A DNA stretch of 51,913 nucleotides from Pseudostreptobacillus hongkongensis (GCF_001559795.1 NZ_LOHY01000076.1:1-51913); one strand, 5' to 3'; positions 8,784-18,999 are shown, counted from the first letter of the stretch. Notes: generated from the sequence alone by a model not told the origin. Program-made: numbers and translations.

Positions 8784-10215
8784 TATACATAAGTTTAGTG
8801 CCACAGAATTAGAAAAATTAATATCTGAAGGTAAAATCACATCAGTTCAAGTTACAAAAGATATTCTTGAAAGAATAGAAAATGTCGATGATAAAATTAA
8901 AGCTTTTATAACAGTTGAAAAAGATCATGCTATAAGAGCAGCAGAAAAAGCAGATGAAATAAAAGAAAATACTCCATTAAGAGGAGTTCCTATAGCTTTA
9001 AAAGATAATATAGTATCTCTTGATGAAGAAACAACTTCAGCATCAAAAATATTAAAAGGATATTATGGTACATATGATGCAACAGTAGTAAAAAAATTAA
9101 AAGAAGCTAATGTTGTATTGGTTGGTAAAACTAATATGGATGAGTTTGCTATGGGTTCATCAAATGAAAATTCAAGTTTTTCAAGTGTATCAAATCCTTG
9201 GGATCTTGAAAGAGTTCCAGGAGGTAGTAGTGGAGGAGCAGCTGCAGCAGTGGCAGCATGTGAAGTTCCTATAGCGCTTGGTTCAGACACTGGAGGTTCA
9301 GTTAGACAACCAGCAGCCTTAACAGGTACAGTAGGACTTAAGCCAACATATGGAAGAGTTTCAAGATATGGACTAATGGCATTTAGTTCATCACTAGATC
9401 AAATAGGAATAATTGCTAGAAATTCTTTAGATGTTGCTAAGACTTTAGGAATAATAGCAGGTGTTGATGAATATGATTCAACAACAGTAGATATAGAAGT
9501 TCCTGATTATGCAGGATTAATAAATAGAGATATTAAAGGTTTAAAAATAGGGATAAGTAAACAATTTTTTGAAGGATTAAATCCTGAAATGAAAGAAAAA
9601 ATTGATGAAGCATTAGATAAATTAGTAAAAATGGGTGCGATTTTAGTTGATATAGATTTAAAATATACTAAATACTCAATTTCTACTTATTATATAATTT
9701 CTTCAGCTGAGGCATCTTCTAATTTATCAAGATATGATGGTGTACGTTATGGATATAGAGCAGATGCAGATAACATAGAAGATATGTATGTAAAAACAAG
9801 AACTGAAGGCTTTGGAACAGAAGTTAAAAGAAGAATTATGATAGGAAGTTATGTTTTAAGTTCAGGATTTTATGATGCATACTTTAAAAAAGCATCTCAA
9901 GTTAGAAGATTAATTAAAGATGATTTTGCTAATGCATTTAAAGATGTAGATGTTATTATAACACCAACTACACCAACAACTGCATTTAAAAAAGGTGAAA
10001 AATCAAGTAATCCTATAGATATGTATTTATCTGATATATATACAGTATCTATATCTCTTGCAGGTCTTCCAGCACTTTCAGTGCCAGTAGGCTTTATAAA
10101 CGGGTTACCAGTAGGAATGCAAATAATATCAAATTACTTTAGAGAAGATTTAATATTAAATGTGGCACATAAATATGAAATGGAAAGAGGAGAAATAGAG
10201 TATGAAAGAATATGA
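8776..10215 (+). CDS. gatA: Asp-tRNA(Asn)/Glu-tRNA(Gln) amidotransferase subunit A
   Basis: Glutaminase subunit of GatCAB, supplying ammonia for transamidation. It is an amidase-signature protein of 479 residues with the complete Ser-cisSer-Lys triad: Lys76 (IALKDN), Ser151 (GGSSGG) and Ser175 (GSDTGGSVRQPA). Length and motif spacing match the family. Two ATGs in tandem (8773, 8776) follow GGGGGT; the second gives better spacing. It overlaps gatC by 8 bases and gatB by 14, so translation of the three subunits is probably coupled. Confidence 0.97.
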   Translation: MNNIHKFSATELEKLISEGKITSVQVTKDILERIENVDDKIKAFITVEKDHAIRAAEKADEIKENTPLRGVPIALKDNIVSLDEETTSASKILKGYYGTYDATVVKKLKEANVVLVGKTNMDEFAMGSSNENSSFSSVSNPWDLERVPGGSSGGAAAAVAACEVPIALGSDTGGSVRQPAALTGTVGLKPTYGRVSRYGLMAFSSSLDQIGIIARNSLDVAKTLGIIAGVDEYDSTTVDIEVPDYAGLINRDIKGLKIGISKQFFEGLNPEMKEKIDEALDKLVKMGAILVDIDLKYTKYSISTYYIISSAEASSNLSRYDGVRYGYRADADNIEDMYVKTRTEGFGTEVKRRIMIGSYVLSSGFYDAYFKKASQVRRLIKDDFANAFKDVDVIITPTTPTTAFKKGEKSSNPIDMYLSDIYTVSISLAGLPALSVPVGFINGLPVGMQIISNYFREDLILNVAHKYEMERGEIEYERI

Positions 10216-11635
10216 TATTGTAATAGGACTAGAGGTGCACTGCCAATTAAAAACTAATACTAAGATTTGGTGTAATGCAGATGCAAACTATGATGCAAAA
10301 GATCCAAATACTTGTATTTCACCAGTTTCTACAGGTATGCCGGGAGCTCTTCCTCGTCTTAATGAAGAAGTTTTAAATTATGCAATAAAAGCAGCACTTG
10401 CATTAAATTGTGATATAAATAGAGTAAGTTATTTTGATAGAAAAAATTATTTCTATCCAGATTCACCTAAAAATTATCAAATAACACAATATTTTAAACC
10501 ATATGCAGAAAATGGATATCTAGAGTTTATAAGAAACGATAAAGAAGTTAGAGTTGAAATAGAAAGAATACAAATAGAGGAAGATACAGCTAAGAGTATA
10601 CATACAAAACATGAATCTATACTTAACTTTAATAGAGCTTCAATACCTTTAATAGAGATAATAACTAAACCATGTATAACTAATCCACAAGACGCATATG
10701 TATATTTAAATACTTTAAAAGAAAGATTAAAATATACTGGTGTTAGTGATGTTAGTATGGAACTTGGTTCACTTCGTTGTGATGCCAATGTGTCTATTAA
10801 AGAAAAAGGTAGTGATAAGTTAGGTACAAGAACAGAAACTAAAAACTTAAATTCATTTAAAGCAGTTGTAAGAGCTATAGAATATGAAGCAAATAGACAA
10901 ATGGAACTTATTGAAAAAGGTGAAAGAGTTGTTCAAGAAACAAGACTTTGGGATGATGAAAAAGGAATAACTCGTCCTATGAGAAATAAGGAAGAAGCTA
11001 TGGATTATAGATATTTCCCAGAACCTGATTTACCTAGAGTTTTAATTCTTGATTATAGAATAGAAAAATTAAAATCTGAAATGCCAGAATTTGCTGATGA
11101 AAAACAATCAAGATTTATGAATATTTATGGATTATCAGAAGTAGACGCTGGAAATCTTGTTACATCTATTGAACTTGCAAACTATTTTGAAAATGTAGTT
11201 AAATTAACAAATGAACCTAAACTTTCAAGTAACTGGATGCTTACAGAAGTTTTAAGAGTTTTAAAAGAAGAATATATAGATATTAATGAATTTAAAGTAT
11301 CTAGTGAAAATCTTGCGAAACTTATAAAGCTTGTAAAAGAAGGAACTATAAGTTCTAAGATAGCCAAAGATATTTTTGAAATTATGTGTGAAGATAATAA
11401 AGATCCAAACACAATAGTTAAAGAAAAAGGGTTAATTCAAATATCAGATACATCAGAAATAGAAAAAATAGTTAAACAAGTAATAGAAGAAAATCCTGAA
11501 TCTGTTAACGATTATTTAAATGGGAAAGATAGAGCTATTAAAGCCTTAATGGGATCTGCAATGAAAATATCACGTGGTAAAGCAAACCCTCAACTTGTAC
11601 AAGAATTATTAATTAAAAATATGAGTAAGGAATAG
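10202..11635 (+). CDS. gatB: Asp-tRNA(Asn)/Glu-tRNA(Gln) amidotransferase subunit B
   Basis: Kinase/transamidase subunit of GatCAB; it phosphorylates the misacylated Glu or Asp and binds tRNA with its C-terminal GatB/YqeY domain. The 477-residue protein has YDIVIGLEVHCQLKT at the start, the conserved STGMPGALPRLN block, EIITKP, RTETKNLNSF and YRYFPEPDLP, and ends with the YqeY-like region (GSAMKISRGKANPQLV). Together with serS and leuS in the window but no sign of glnS here, it fits indirect Gln-tRNA and possibly Asn-tRNA synthesis. ATG 10202 lies inside the gatA end, after AGAGGAG. Confidence 0.97.
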   Translation: MKEYDIVIGLEVHCQLKTNTKIWCNADANYDAKDPNTCISPVSTGMPGALPRLNEEVLNYAIKAALALNCDINRVSYFDRKNYFYPDSPKNYQITQYFKPYAENGYLEFIRNDKEVRVEIERIQIEEDTAKSIHTKHESILNFNRASIPLIEIITKPCITNPQDAYVYLNTLKERLKYTGVSDVSMELGSLRCDANVSIKEKGSDKLGTRTETKNLNSFKAVVRAIEYEANRQMELIEKGERVVQETRLWDDEKGITRPMRNKEEAMDYRYFPEPDLPRVLILDYRIEKLKSEMPEFADEKQSRFMNIYGLSEVDAGNLVTSIELANYFENVVKLTNEPKLSSNWMLTEVLRVLKEEYIDINEFKVSSENLAKLIKLVKEGTISSKIAKDIFEIMCEDNKDPNTIVKEKGLIQISDTSEIEKIVKQVIEENPESVNDYLNGKDRAIKALMGSAMKISRGKANPQLVQELLIKNMSKE

Positions 11636-11637
11636 TC

Positions 11638-13623
11638 ATGAGAGGATTTAGTAAAAATATTAAGATATATATACTACTATTTTTGGCTTTTATATTAGTT
11701 TCTTTTTTAAGATTATTCTATATACAAATAATTAAGCATGATGAGTATAAGTATAATAATAAATATAGGGCTGAAATAAGGGCTAAAAGAGGGTCTATAT
11801 TAACCTCAGATATGTTAGAACTTGCATTTGATCTTGAATATCAAAGCTTTATTTTGGATCCAACTTTATTTAAGGATGAAGAAGAAATTAATAAATTCTT
11901 TGATATATTACATAGTGTAGTTCCAGAAGTTGTTAAATCTGAACATATTTCTAAGTTTTTAAAGAAAAGAGAAGAAAAGTCTAGATATTATCCTTTTGAA
12001 AAAGTATTAATTACTATGGAACAAAGAAAAAAATTAGATACTTTAATAAGAGAAGAAAAAAAGAAAGATAAAGAAGTATTTAAAAATAAATTTATACATT
12101 ATAATAGTGTGTTTAAAAGAAAATATGTTGATAATGAAGTTTTTGAAACTTTAGTTGGTTATTTGAATAAAGAAGGTAAGGGTGTTTATGGAGTAGAACA
12201 TAAATATGATGAGGCTCTTAGTGGTAAAAATGGTATAGTTACAGGAACAAGACCGTTTTCTCCAAGTGTTGCAGAATATACTCTTCAATATTTAATAGAT
12301 CAAAAAGTTGTAGAAAAAGAAGTTCCTGGTAATAATTTGGTATTATCTATTAATTCTATAATGCAATATTCATTAGATGAAGTATTAAAAGATGCTTTTG
12401 AAAAATATACACCTGTTTCAGCTATGGGTATAATTATGGAAACAGATACAGGTAGAATAATTGCTATGGATTCATATCCTAAAGCGACTAATTTATCAGA
12501 AGTTAAAAACTATAACATTACATCGTTATTTGAGCCAGGATCTATATTTAAAGCTATAACAGTGGCTTCAGCCATAAATGAAGGTAAAATAGATGAAAAT
12601 ACTTTAATAAGTTCTAATGGATTTATTAAGGTTAGAAATAGAATAATTAGAGATCATGATAATTCAACATTAGGTAATATGACAGTTTCTCAGATTATGG
12701 CACATTCAGGAAACGTAGGATTGGTTAAAATTTCACAAATGTTAGAACCAGAAGTATTTTATTCTTATTTATCTAAATTTGGATTAGGAAGTAAAACAGG
12801 TATAGATACTTCTTATGAAAGTGCATATAAATTATTCAATTTCAAAGATTTTACTGATGTTAGAAGGTCTAATGTATCTTTCGGACAAGGTATAAATATG
12901 ACTCAATTACAAATATTAACAGCTTTAAATACAACAATTAATGGTGGTAATTTAATACAACCAAGAGTTGTTGATAGAATAATTGATAATGATGGTAAAT
13001 TAGTTAAGCAAATAGAAACAGTTATAAAAAGTAAGGTTATAACTGATGAAACAAGTGCTAAGATGAGATCTATTTTAGAAGGTGTTGTTTCTTCTGGTAC
13101 AGGTAGTGCTTTAAAACTTGTAGGATATAGAATAGGTGGGAAAACAGGTACAGCACAAAAAGCGGGAGAACATGGTTATGAGTATGGTAAGTATTTTTCA
13201 TCATTCTTTACGTTTTTCCCAGCTGATAAACCTAAATATTCTATACTAATAACACTAGATGAACCTCATGGAGCATATTATGGTGCAGCAGTTGCTCTTC
13301 CTGTTGCTCGTGAAATGGTAGATAAAATTATACAAGCAGATAATATATTACCAAATAGTGAAGCAATAGAAGAAACTAAAGAGAATATACAAACACCGGT
13401 TGAAAATAAGACAAATAATAATAAAAAAATAGAAGATTTAGAAAAAGCTTTAAATATTAATTTGATGCCTAATTTAACAGGGCTTACAAGGAAAAATTTA
13501 TTGAAATTAGATTTAAGCAAGTATAATCTTAAAATAACAGGAAATGGTAAAGTTGTTAGTCAAAGTCCAGAACCAGGTACAGTAATAAAACAAGGAAGTA
13601 AAATTATACTTGAACTTAAATAG
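11638..13623 (+). CDS. Class B penicillin-binding protein (transpeptidase) with PASTA domain
   Basis: Membrane-anchored peptidoglycan transpeptidase, 661 residues. An N-terminal membrane helix (about 8-28) is followed by the PBP dimerisation region and a complete active site: Ser302-x-x-Lys305 (GSIFKA), Ser357-Gly-Asn (AHSGNVG) and Lys502-Thr-Gly (GKTGTAQ). One PASTA domain ends the protein (about 612-661, MPNLTGLTRKNLL..PEPGT). The layout resembles FtsI/PBP2-type septal enzymes; I leave the symbol blank because FtsI and the SpoVD type cannot be separated by eye. It starts two bases after gatB and is followed directly by priA. Confidence 0.93.
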   Translation: MRGFSKNIKIYILLFLAFILVSFLRLFYIQIIKHDEYKYNNKYRAEIRAKRGSILTSDMLELAFDLEYQSFILDPTLFKDEEEINKFFDILHSVVPEVVKSEHISKFLKKREEKSRYYPFEKVLITMEQRKKLDTLIREEKKKDKEVFKNKFIHYNSVFKRKYVDNEVFETLVGYLNKEGKGVYGVEHKYDEALSGKNGIVTGTRPFSPSVAEYTLQYLIDQKVVEKEVPGNNLVLSINSIMQYSLDEVLKDAFEKYTPVSAMGIIMETDTGRIIAMDSYPKATNLSEVKNYNITSLFEPGSIFKAITVASAINEGKIDENTLISSNGFIKVRNRIIRDHDNSTLGNMTVSQIMAHSGNVGLVKISQMLEPEVFYSYLSKFGLGSKTGIDTSYESAYKLFNFKDFTDVRRSNVSFGQGINMTQLQILTALNTTINGGNLIQPRVVDRIIDNDGKLVKQIETVIKSKVITDETSAKMRSILEGVVSSGTGSALKLVGYRIGGKTGTAQKAGEHGYEYGKYFSSFFTFFPADKPKYSILITLDEPHGAYYGAAVALPVAREMVDKIIQADNILPNSEAIEETKENIQTPVENKTNNNKKIEDLEKALNINLMPNLTGLTRKNLLKLDLSKYNLKITGNGKVVSQSPEPGTVIKQGSKIILELK

Positions 13624-13636
13624 AGAAGAGGGGTTA

Positions 13637-15568
13637 ATGTATTATCAAATATATGTGAAAAAATATATGAATACATATACTTATGAATCAGATGAAAAGT
13701 TAGAAATAGGAACTTTTTGTGAAGTTAATTTTAGTAATAAGGAAACTATAGGAGTAGTAATACGTGAAAGTTTAGAAAAAGATTTAGGAGATTTTAAAAT
13801 AAAGAAGATAAATAAGGTGTTAGAAGATATACCTATTATACCTGAAAATATTTTGAAATTAGCTATGTTTATAAACTCATACTACATTACAGATTTTTAT
13901 GCAAGTTTTATGTTACTTGGGCCTTATGAAAAAATGAGTTTAGATAGAATGAGTAAACTTGAAAATGTCGATTTTAAAATTAAAAATGATATTGAGTTAA
14001 ATTTTGAGCAGTTAAAAGCAGTAGAAAATATAGAAAAATCAGAAGAAAAATTACACCTTATACATGGTGTTACAGGTAGTGGAAAAACACAAGTATATAT
14101 TAAACTTATGGAAGAAGCTCTTAAAAGAGATGAAGGAACTATATTTCTAGTTCCTGAAATCTCTCTTACTACACAGATGGTTAAAACCATAAAAAAAGTT
14201 TTTGGTGATAATATATCTATAATACATAGTAAAACAACCATAGCAAAAAAAACTAAAGAGTGGGAAAGAATTTATTCTGGTAAATCTAAAATAGTTATAG
14301 GAGCAAGATCAGCAATATTTGCTCCAGTTAAAAATCTTAAATATATAATTATAGATGAAGAGCATGAAAATACATATAAGCAAGAAGATAATGCTAGATA
14401 TCATGTTAGAAATGTTGCAATTAAAAGAAGTATGCTTGATAATTCTAAATTAATATTAGGTAGTGCAACACCTTCATTTGAATCATATTTTTATGCTGAA
14501 AACAATAAGTTTAATTTGATTAATTTAAATCAAAGATTTAATGGAGCTAATCTTCCAGAAACTATAGTAGTTGATCTTGAAAAAGAAGAAGGCTTACTAT
14601 CTAAAACACTTTTAAATGAAATGAAAGAAACTTTAAAAAGAGATGAACAAATTATATTGATTCTTAATAGAAAAGCTCATTCCATTTTAATAAAGTGTCA
14701 TGATTGTGAAGAAAAAATTAAATGTCCAAGGTGTAGTGTAAATTTACAATATTATAAGCAAAAAAATATTTTGAAATGTTCACATTGTGAGTATACAACT
14801 AGAATGCCAAATAAATGTCCATATTGTTCATCTGAGAAATTAGAGTATTTAGGAGTAGGGACAGAAAAAATTGAAGAAGAATTAAATCAATTATTTGGAC
14901 AGGAAAATATTTTAAGAATGGATTCTACCACTATGAGTTCAGAAAAAGCAATAAAACAAGCCTACACAGACTTTTTAGATAAAAAGTATAAGATAATTAT
15001 AGGGACTCAAATAGTGGCAAAAGGATTTCATTTTCCAGATGTTACTTTAGTAGGTATAATTAATTCTGATCAAATATTACAATTTAGTGATTTTAGAGCA
15101 GGAGAAAAAACGTTTCAATTAATAACACAATCAGCAGGTCGTGCTGGTCGTGATAAAAAACCTGGAAAGGTAATAATTCAGACATATACGCCTGATTCCA
15201 CACTTATCAACAGTATAGTTAATAATGATTATATATCCTACTATAATTACGAAATGGAGTTAAGAAAATTAACAAAGTTTCCACCTTTTACTAAAATGAT
15301 AAAAGTAATAGTGCATTCTAAAAATGAAGAAAAAGCATTAAAGAAATCAGAAAGTATATATAAAGAATTAAAAAATAACTTTGATATAGTTAGTGTTCCT
15401 GATAGAGCAGGGATATATAAACTAAATGAAGAATATAGATACGTTATATATATAAAAACTGATAATGAAGAGTATAATAAAAATAAAAGATTTTTATTTA
15501 ATATTAAAAAACAAAGTACTAAAACTGTTAGAATACTGGTGGACGTAGATCCTATTAGTATGAATTAG
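13637..15568 (+). CDS. priA: Primosomal replication-restart helicase PriA
   Basis: 3'-to-5' DNA helicase that reloads the replisome at stalled forks. The 643-residue protein shows the PriA N-terminal DNA-binding region, Walker A GVTGSGKTQ (about 140-148), DEEH box (IIDEEH, about 240), eight zinc-binding cysteines in CHDC, CPRC, CSHC and CPYC (about 354-396), and helicase motifs V-VI (GTQIVAKGFHFP, QSAGRAGRD). ATG 13637 follows AGAGGGG; a TTG at 13610 would overlap the PBP gene and lacks a good ribosome-binding site. Length is at the short end for the family. It sits in the gatCAB-fmt operon. Confidence 0.96.
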   Translation: MYYQIYVKKYMNTYTYESDEKLEIGTFCEVNFSNKETIGVVIRESLEKDLGDFKIKKINKVLEDIPIIPENILKLAMFINSYYITDFYASFMLLGPYEKMSLDRMSKLENVDFKIKNDIELNFEQLKAVENIEKSEEKLHLIHGVTGSGKTQVYIKLMEEALKRDEGTIFLVPEISLTTQMVKTIKKVFGDNISIIHSKTTIAKKTKEWERIYSGKSKIVIGARSAIFAPVKNLKYIIIDEEHENTYKQEDNARYHVRNVAIKRSMLDNSKLILGSATPSFESYFYAENNKFNLINLNQRFNGANLPETIVVDLEKEEGLLSKTLLNEMKETLKRDEQIILILNRKAHSILIKCHDCEEKIKCPRCSVNLQYYKQKNILKCSHCEYTTRMPNKCPYCSSEKLEYLGVGTEKIEEELNQLFGQENILRMDSTTMSSEKAIKQAYTDFLDKKYKIIIGTQIVAKGFHFPDVTLVGIINSDQILQFSDFRAGEKTFQLITQSAGRAGRDKKPGKVIIQTYTPDSTLINSIVNNDYISYYNYEMELRKLTKFPPFTKMIKVIVHSKNEEKALKKSESIYKELKNNFDIVSVPDRAGIYKLNEEYRYVIYIKTDNEEYNKNKRFLFNIKKQSTKTVRILVDVDPISMN

Positions 15569-15578
15569 AAAGGTAAAT

Positions 15579-16079
15579 ATGAAAATATATGTTTATGATT
15601 CAGAGATTTTAAGAGAAAAATCAACTAATGTAGAAAATTTTGATCAAGAATTAAAGGATACATTAGATGAAATGGTAAAAACTATGAGAGCTGCTAAAGG
15701 TATAGGACTTGCAGCAAATCAAGTAGGAATAAACAAAAGGTTTTTTGTACTTGAAATAGATGGTAATGTCTATAAAATAGTAAATCCTGAAATAGTAGAA
15801 TTTGGAGAAGAAAAATTTGAATTTGAAGAAGGATGCTTAAGTATACCAGGAGTATACAGAAAGGTTATAAGGCCAAAAGAAATAAAAGTTAGGTATAATG
15901 ATGAAAATGGGACTTTGCATGAAGCAGATCTTGATGAAATGATGGCACGTGCTTTTCAACATGAGTATGATCATTTAGATGGTGTTTTATTTATAGATAG
16001 AATAACACCTCTTAGTAAAAACTTAATTAAAAAGAAATTAGAAAACTTGAAGAAAAATAATAAACCAAGGGAATTTTAG
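15579..16079 (+). CDS. def: Peptide deformylase
   Basis: Removes the formyl group from nascent N-terminal methionine. All three motifs are present: GIGLAANQVG, EGCLSIPG (metal-binding Cys) and QHEYDHLDG (two metal-binding His and the catalytic Glu). The protein has 166 residues, normal for bacterial enzymes. It lies ten bases after priA and eight before fmt, the usual functional pairing: Fmt adds the formyl group and Def removes it. Confidence 0.97.
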   Translation: MKIYVYDSEILREKSTNVENFDQELKDTLDEMVKTMRAAKGIGLAANQVGINKRFFVLEIDGNVYKIVNPEIVEFGEEKFEFEEGCLSIPGVYRKVIRPKEIKVRYNDENGTLHEADLDEMMARAFQHEYDHLDGVLFIDRITPLSKNLIKKKLENLKKNNKPREF

Positions 16080-16087
16080 GTGATTAA

Positions 16088-17017
16088 ATGAAAACAATAT
16101 TTATGGGGACACCAGACTTTTCTATAGATAGTCTGAAATATATTTATGAAAATACGGATCTTAAAGCAGTCTTTACTAAAGTAGATAAAGTAAATGCAAG
16201 AGGGAATAAGGTTAATTATTCTCCAGTAAAACAATTTGCTCTAGAACATAATATAGATATAGTTCAACCAAGAACTTTAAGAAATAATGAAGAAGTTTTA
16301 GAAATTATAAAAAAGTATGATCCAGAATTAATAGTGGTTGTTGCATATGGAATGATAATACCTAAAGAAATAATAGATTATCCTAAATACGGAATAATTA
16401 ATGTTCATTCATCATTACTTCCAAAGTATAGAGGTGCAGCTCCTATACATGCAGCTATTTTAAATGGAGATGATAAAACTGGTGTTTCTATAATGTATAT
16501 AGATGAAAAACTAGATGAAGGGGATGTTATTTGTTCTTTAGAAACTGATATAACAGAAGAAGATAATTTAGGAACCTTACATGATAGATTAAAGATTTTA
16601 GGTGCTAAGGGATTAGAACAAGCTATATACCTTATAAAAAGTGGAAAAGTTAATGCTATTAAGCAGGACCATAGTTTAGCAACTTTTGTTAAACCTATAA
16701 AAAAAGAAGAAACTAAGGTAGATTTTAAGGATAGTTCTAGAAATATATTTAATAAAATAAGAGGACTTAATCCTTTCCCAGAAGCTTATACAATTCTAGA
16801 CGGTAAAGTTTTAAAATTATATGATTCTAAAATTGTAGAATATTCAGGAAATGAAGTTCCAGGAACGGTAATAAATCTAAATAAAGAAGGAATACTTGTT
16901 AAAACGGGTGATGGGGCTATTCTTTTAAAGGAAGTTAAATTAGAAGGTAAAAGAAAACAAAAAGCTCTAGATTTTATAAATGGGAGACAAATAGAAATAA
17001 ATAAAATATTAGAATAA
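16088..17017 (+). CDS. fmt: Methionyl-tRNA formyltransferase
   Basis: Transfers a formyl group from 10-formyl-THF to Met-tRNA(fMet). The 309-residue protein starts with IFMGTPDFS, has the SLLPKYRGAAPIHAAILNGD catalytic loop (Asn-His-Asp chemistry, NVHSSLLP) and the C-terminal tRNA-binding domain (RGLNPFPEAYTILDGK). ATG 16088 follows TTTTAGGTGA. The formyl donor is ultimately made from formate by Fhs (27491) and Pfl (1075), both in this window but in other operons. Confidence 0.97.
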   Translation: MKTIFMGTPDFSIDSLKYIYENTDLKAVFTKVDKVNARGNKVNYSPVKQFALEHNIDIVQPRTLRNNEEVLEIIKKYDPELIVVVAYGMIIPKEIIDYPKYGIINVHSSLLPKYRGAAPIHAAILNGDDKTGVSIMYIDEKLDEGDVICSLETDITEEDNLGTLHDRLKILGAKGLEQAIYLIKSGKVNAIKQDHSLATFVKPIKKEETKVDFKDSSRNIFNKIRGLNPFPEAYTILDGKVLKLYDSKIVEYSGNEVPGTVINLNKEGILVKTGDGAILLKEVKLEGKRKQKALDFINGRQIEINKILE

Positions 17018-17029
17018 GGAGTGGATAAA

Positions 17030-17701
17030 ATGAAACCTAAATATGATGAAAAGGATATTTCAGGACGTATAGTTTCAAGACTTACTTTATATTTAAATAT
17101 TCTTTATGATTTTTTAGAAACTAAAGAAGAGATAAATTCTATAGAACTTGCAAGTAAAATGAATACAACAGCAGTTCAAGTTAGAAAAGATTTATCTACA
17201 TTTGGAGAATTTGGAGTAAGAGGTAAAGGATATCAAGTAAGACATCTTATAGAAACAATAGAGTCTATATTAGGTATAGATGAAGAAAATGAACTTATAC
17301 TTGTTGGTTATGGTAAAATGGGAAAATTAATTGCATCAAATACAAGTGATGTTTTAGGTAAAGGATTTAAGTTACTTGATATATTTGAAAAAGATCCTGA
17401 AAAAATTGGTGAGAAAATAAAAAATCTAGATTTAACTATAAAAGATATTAAAGATGTTGCTAGATATATTAAAGAAAATAATGTTCATACAGCTATACTT
17501 GCAGTAAATAGTAATGTTGCACAAAGTGTTGCACAAGAAATAGTTGATGCAGGTGTTGAAGCTATACTTAATATGACAACAACAAAATTAGATTTTCCTG
17601 ATGATATAGCTATAGTAAGAGCTGATATTTCAGGAAGATTAAAAGAATTAAATTTCTGGAGAAAATTTCAAGGATCTAAATTTGGAATAGATAAAGATTA
17701 A
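17030..17701 (+). CDS. rex: Redox-sensing transcriptional repressor Rex
   Basis: NADH/NAD+-responsive repressor of fermentation genes. The 223-residue protein has an N-terminal winged helix (VQVRKDLSTFGEFGVRGKGY, about residues 49-68) and a Rossmann domain (ILVGYGKMGK) with a C-terminal swapped helix (LKELNFWRKFQG). I use ATG 17030 because AAGGAG (17016-17021) is correctly spaced; a GTG at 17021 overlaps it. It is the last gene of the gatC-fmt run; a separate promoter follows. Pfl and alcohol dehydrogenase genes, both in this window, are common Rex targets in other bacteria. Confidence 0.96.
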   Translation: MKPKYDEKDISGRIVSRLTLYLNILYDFLETKEEINSIELASKMNTTAVQVRKDLSTFGEFGVRGKGYQVRHLIETIESILGIDEENELILVGYGKMGKLIASNTSDVLGKGFKLLDIFEKDPEKIGEKIKNLDLTIKDIKDVARYIKENNVHTAILAVNSNVAQSVAQEIVDAGVEAILNMTTTKLDFPDDIAIVRADISGRLKELNFWRKFQGSKFGIDKD

Positions 17702-17703
17702 TA

Positions 17704-17733
17704 GTTGAAAAAAAATATAGTATATGATAAAAT
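17704..17733 (+). promoter_or_regulatory. Promoter of the CBS-domain membrane protein gene
   Basis: TTGAAA (17704-17709), 18-base spacer, TAAAAT (17728-17733) with an extended -10 TG at 17725-17726. Confidence 0.5.
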
Positions 17734-17748
17734 TAAGCTGATTTGATA

Positions 17749-18990
17749 ATGAAGGAGATGTTAAAAATAGTAATAAATAACATAGTTTTAATTATGATAT
17801 CTCTAGTATTTTTTGTTCTTTTTACAGCATTTGATACAACATTTTCATATATTACTAAGATAGAAAAAGAAAGAATTACTGATATAGATGAAAAAAATAT
17901 TAGTAAAACAGATAAGTTTTTAAAAGAAATATTGATGTATAAAATATTAAATAATTTAATGTTTATAATGATATATTTTGCAATAATTACTTTAATAAAT
18001 GCTACATTTATTAATAATATATATTTTTATGTACTTAGTGTAATTATAATAATAGCTTTACAAGTTGTAGTAAAGGTTATATCAAAAATTAATGTATATA
18101 AGACATTGCTTTATGTAATAAATTATATAAATATATTATTAGTACTACTTTATCCTATAATTTATATTATAAAGAGCATGTATATATTTATCAATAATAT
18201 ATTAAATAATGGGCGTGACATTGAAGAAAGAGATTATACTGAAGATGATATAAGAAGAATGTTAAATGAAGCTTCTACTAAAGATGTAGAAGTTGAAGAA
18301 AAAGAAATGATACATAGTATTTTTAACTTTACAGATACAACTGTTAAAGAAATTATGACACCTAGAACCTCTATAATTGCTTTTGAAAGAGAGCAAAAAT
18401 TAGAAGAAGTTTGGGATGAAATATTAGAAAATGAGTTTTCAAGAGTTCCTATATATAATGAGAGTATAGATGATATTATAGGTATTCTTTATACTAAAGA
18501 TCTTCTTAAGTATGTGGGAAATGGATATAAAGGGATAAAACTTGGAACAATAGTTAAAAATGTTGCATATGTTCCAGAAACAAAATCTTTAACTGATATG
18601 TTAGAATATTTTAGAAAAGAACAACAGCATATGGCTATAATAATAGATGAATATGGTGGAACTTTAGGATTAATAACCATAGAAGATCTATTAGAAGAAA
18701 TAGTTGGAGAAATTAGAGATGAATATGATGTTGAAGAAGAAAATTTCAAAAAATTATCTAATAATGTTTATGAAATATTAGGAGAAACATTAGTTGAAGA
18801 GATAAATGATGAATTAGATTTAGATATTCAATTATCAGAAGAATACGACACAATTTCAGGGTATATTAACTATAAATTAGATAGAGTTGCTGAAATTAAT
18901 GATAAAGTTGTAGAAGAAAAATATATTATACAAGTTTTAAAGATTGATAATAAAAGAATACAAAAAGTTAAAATTATTATCAAAGAATAG
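17749..18990 (+). CDS. CBS-domain membrane protein, CorC/HlyC (TlyC) family
   Basis: Predicted inner-membrane protein of about 413 residues. Four hydrophobic segments (about 3-25, 63-84, 90-108, 122-148) form a diverged DUF21-like region. A CBS pair follows (about 205-325; VKEIMTPRTS, FSRVPIYNESIDDIIGILYTKDLL, MAIIIDEYGGTLGLITIEDL), then the C-terminal CorC_HlyC domain (YEILGETLVEEIN..YDTISGYI). Relatives are linked to Mg/Co efflux or haemolysin-like phenotypes; the true substrate is not evident. The start is unsure: ATG 17749 lacks a clear ribosome-binding site, while AAGGAG directly abuts an in-frame ATG at 17758. Confidence 0.85.
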   Translation: MKEMLKIVINNIVLIMISLVFFVLFTAFDTTFSYITKIEKERITDIDEKNISKTDKFLKEILMYKILNNLMFIMIYFAIITLINATFINNIYFYVLSVIIIIALQVVVKVISKINVYKTLLYVINYINILLVLLYPIIYIIKSMYIFINNILNNGRDIEERDYTEDDIRRMLNEASTKDVEVEEKEMIHSIFNFTDTTVKEIMTPRTSIIAFEREQKLEEVWDEILENEFSRVPIYNESIDDIIGILYTKDLLKYVGNGYKGIKLGTIVKNVAYVPETKSLTDMLEYFRKEQQHMAIIIDEYGGTLGLITIEDLLEEIVGEIRDEYDVEEENFKKLSNNVYEILGETLVEEINDELDLDIQLSEEYDTISGYINYKLDRVAEINDKVVEEKYIIQVLKIDNKRIQKVKIIIKE

Positions 18991-18999
18991 GAGTAGATT

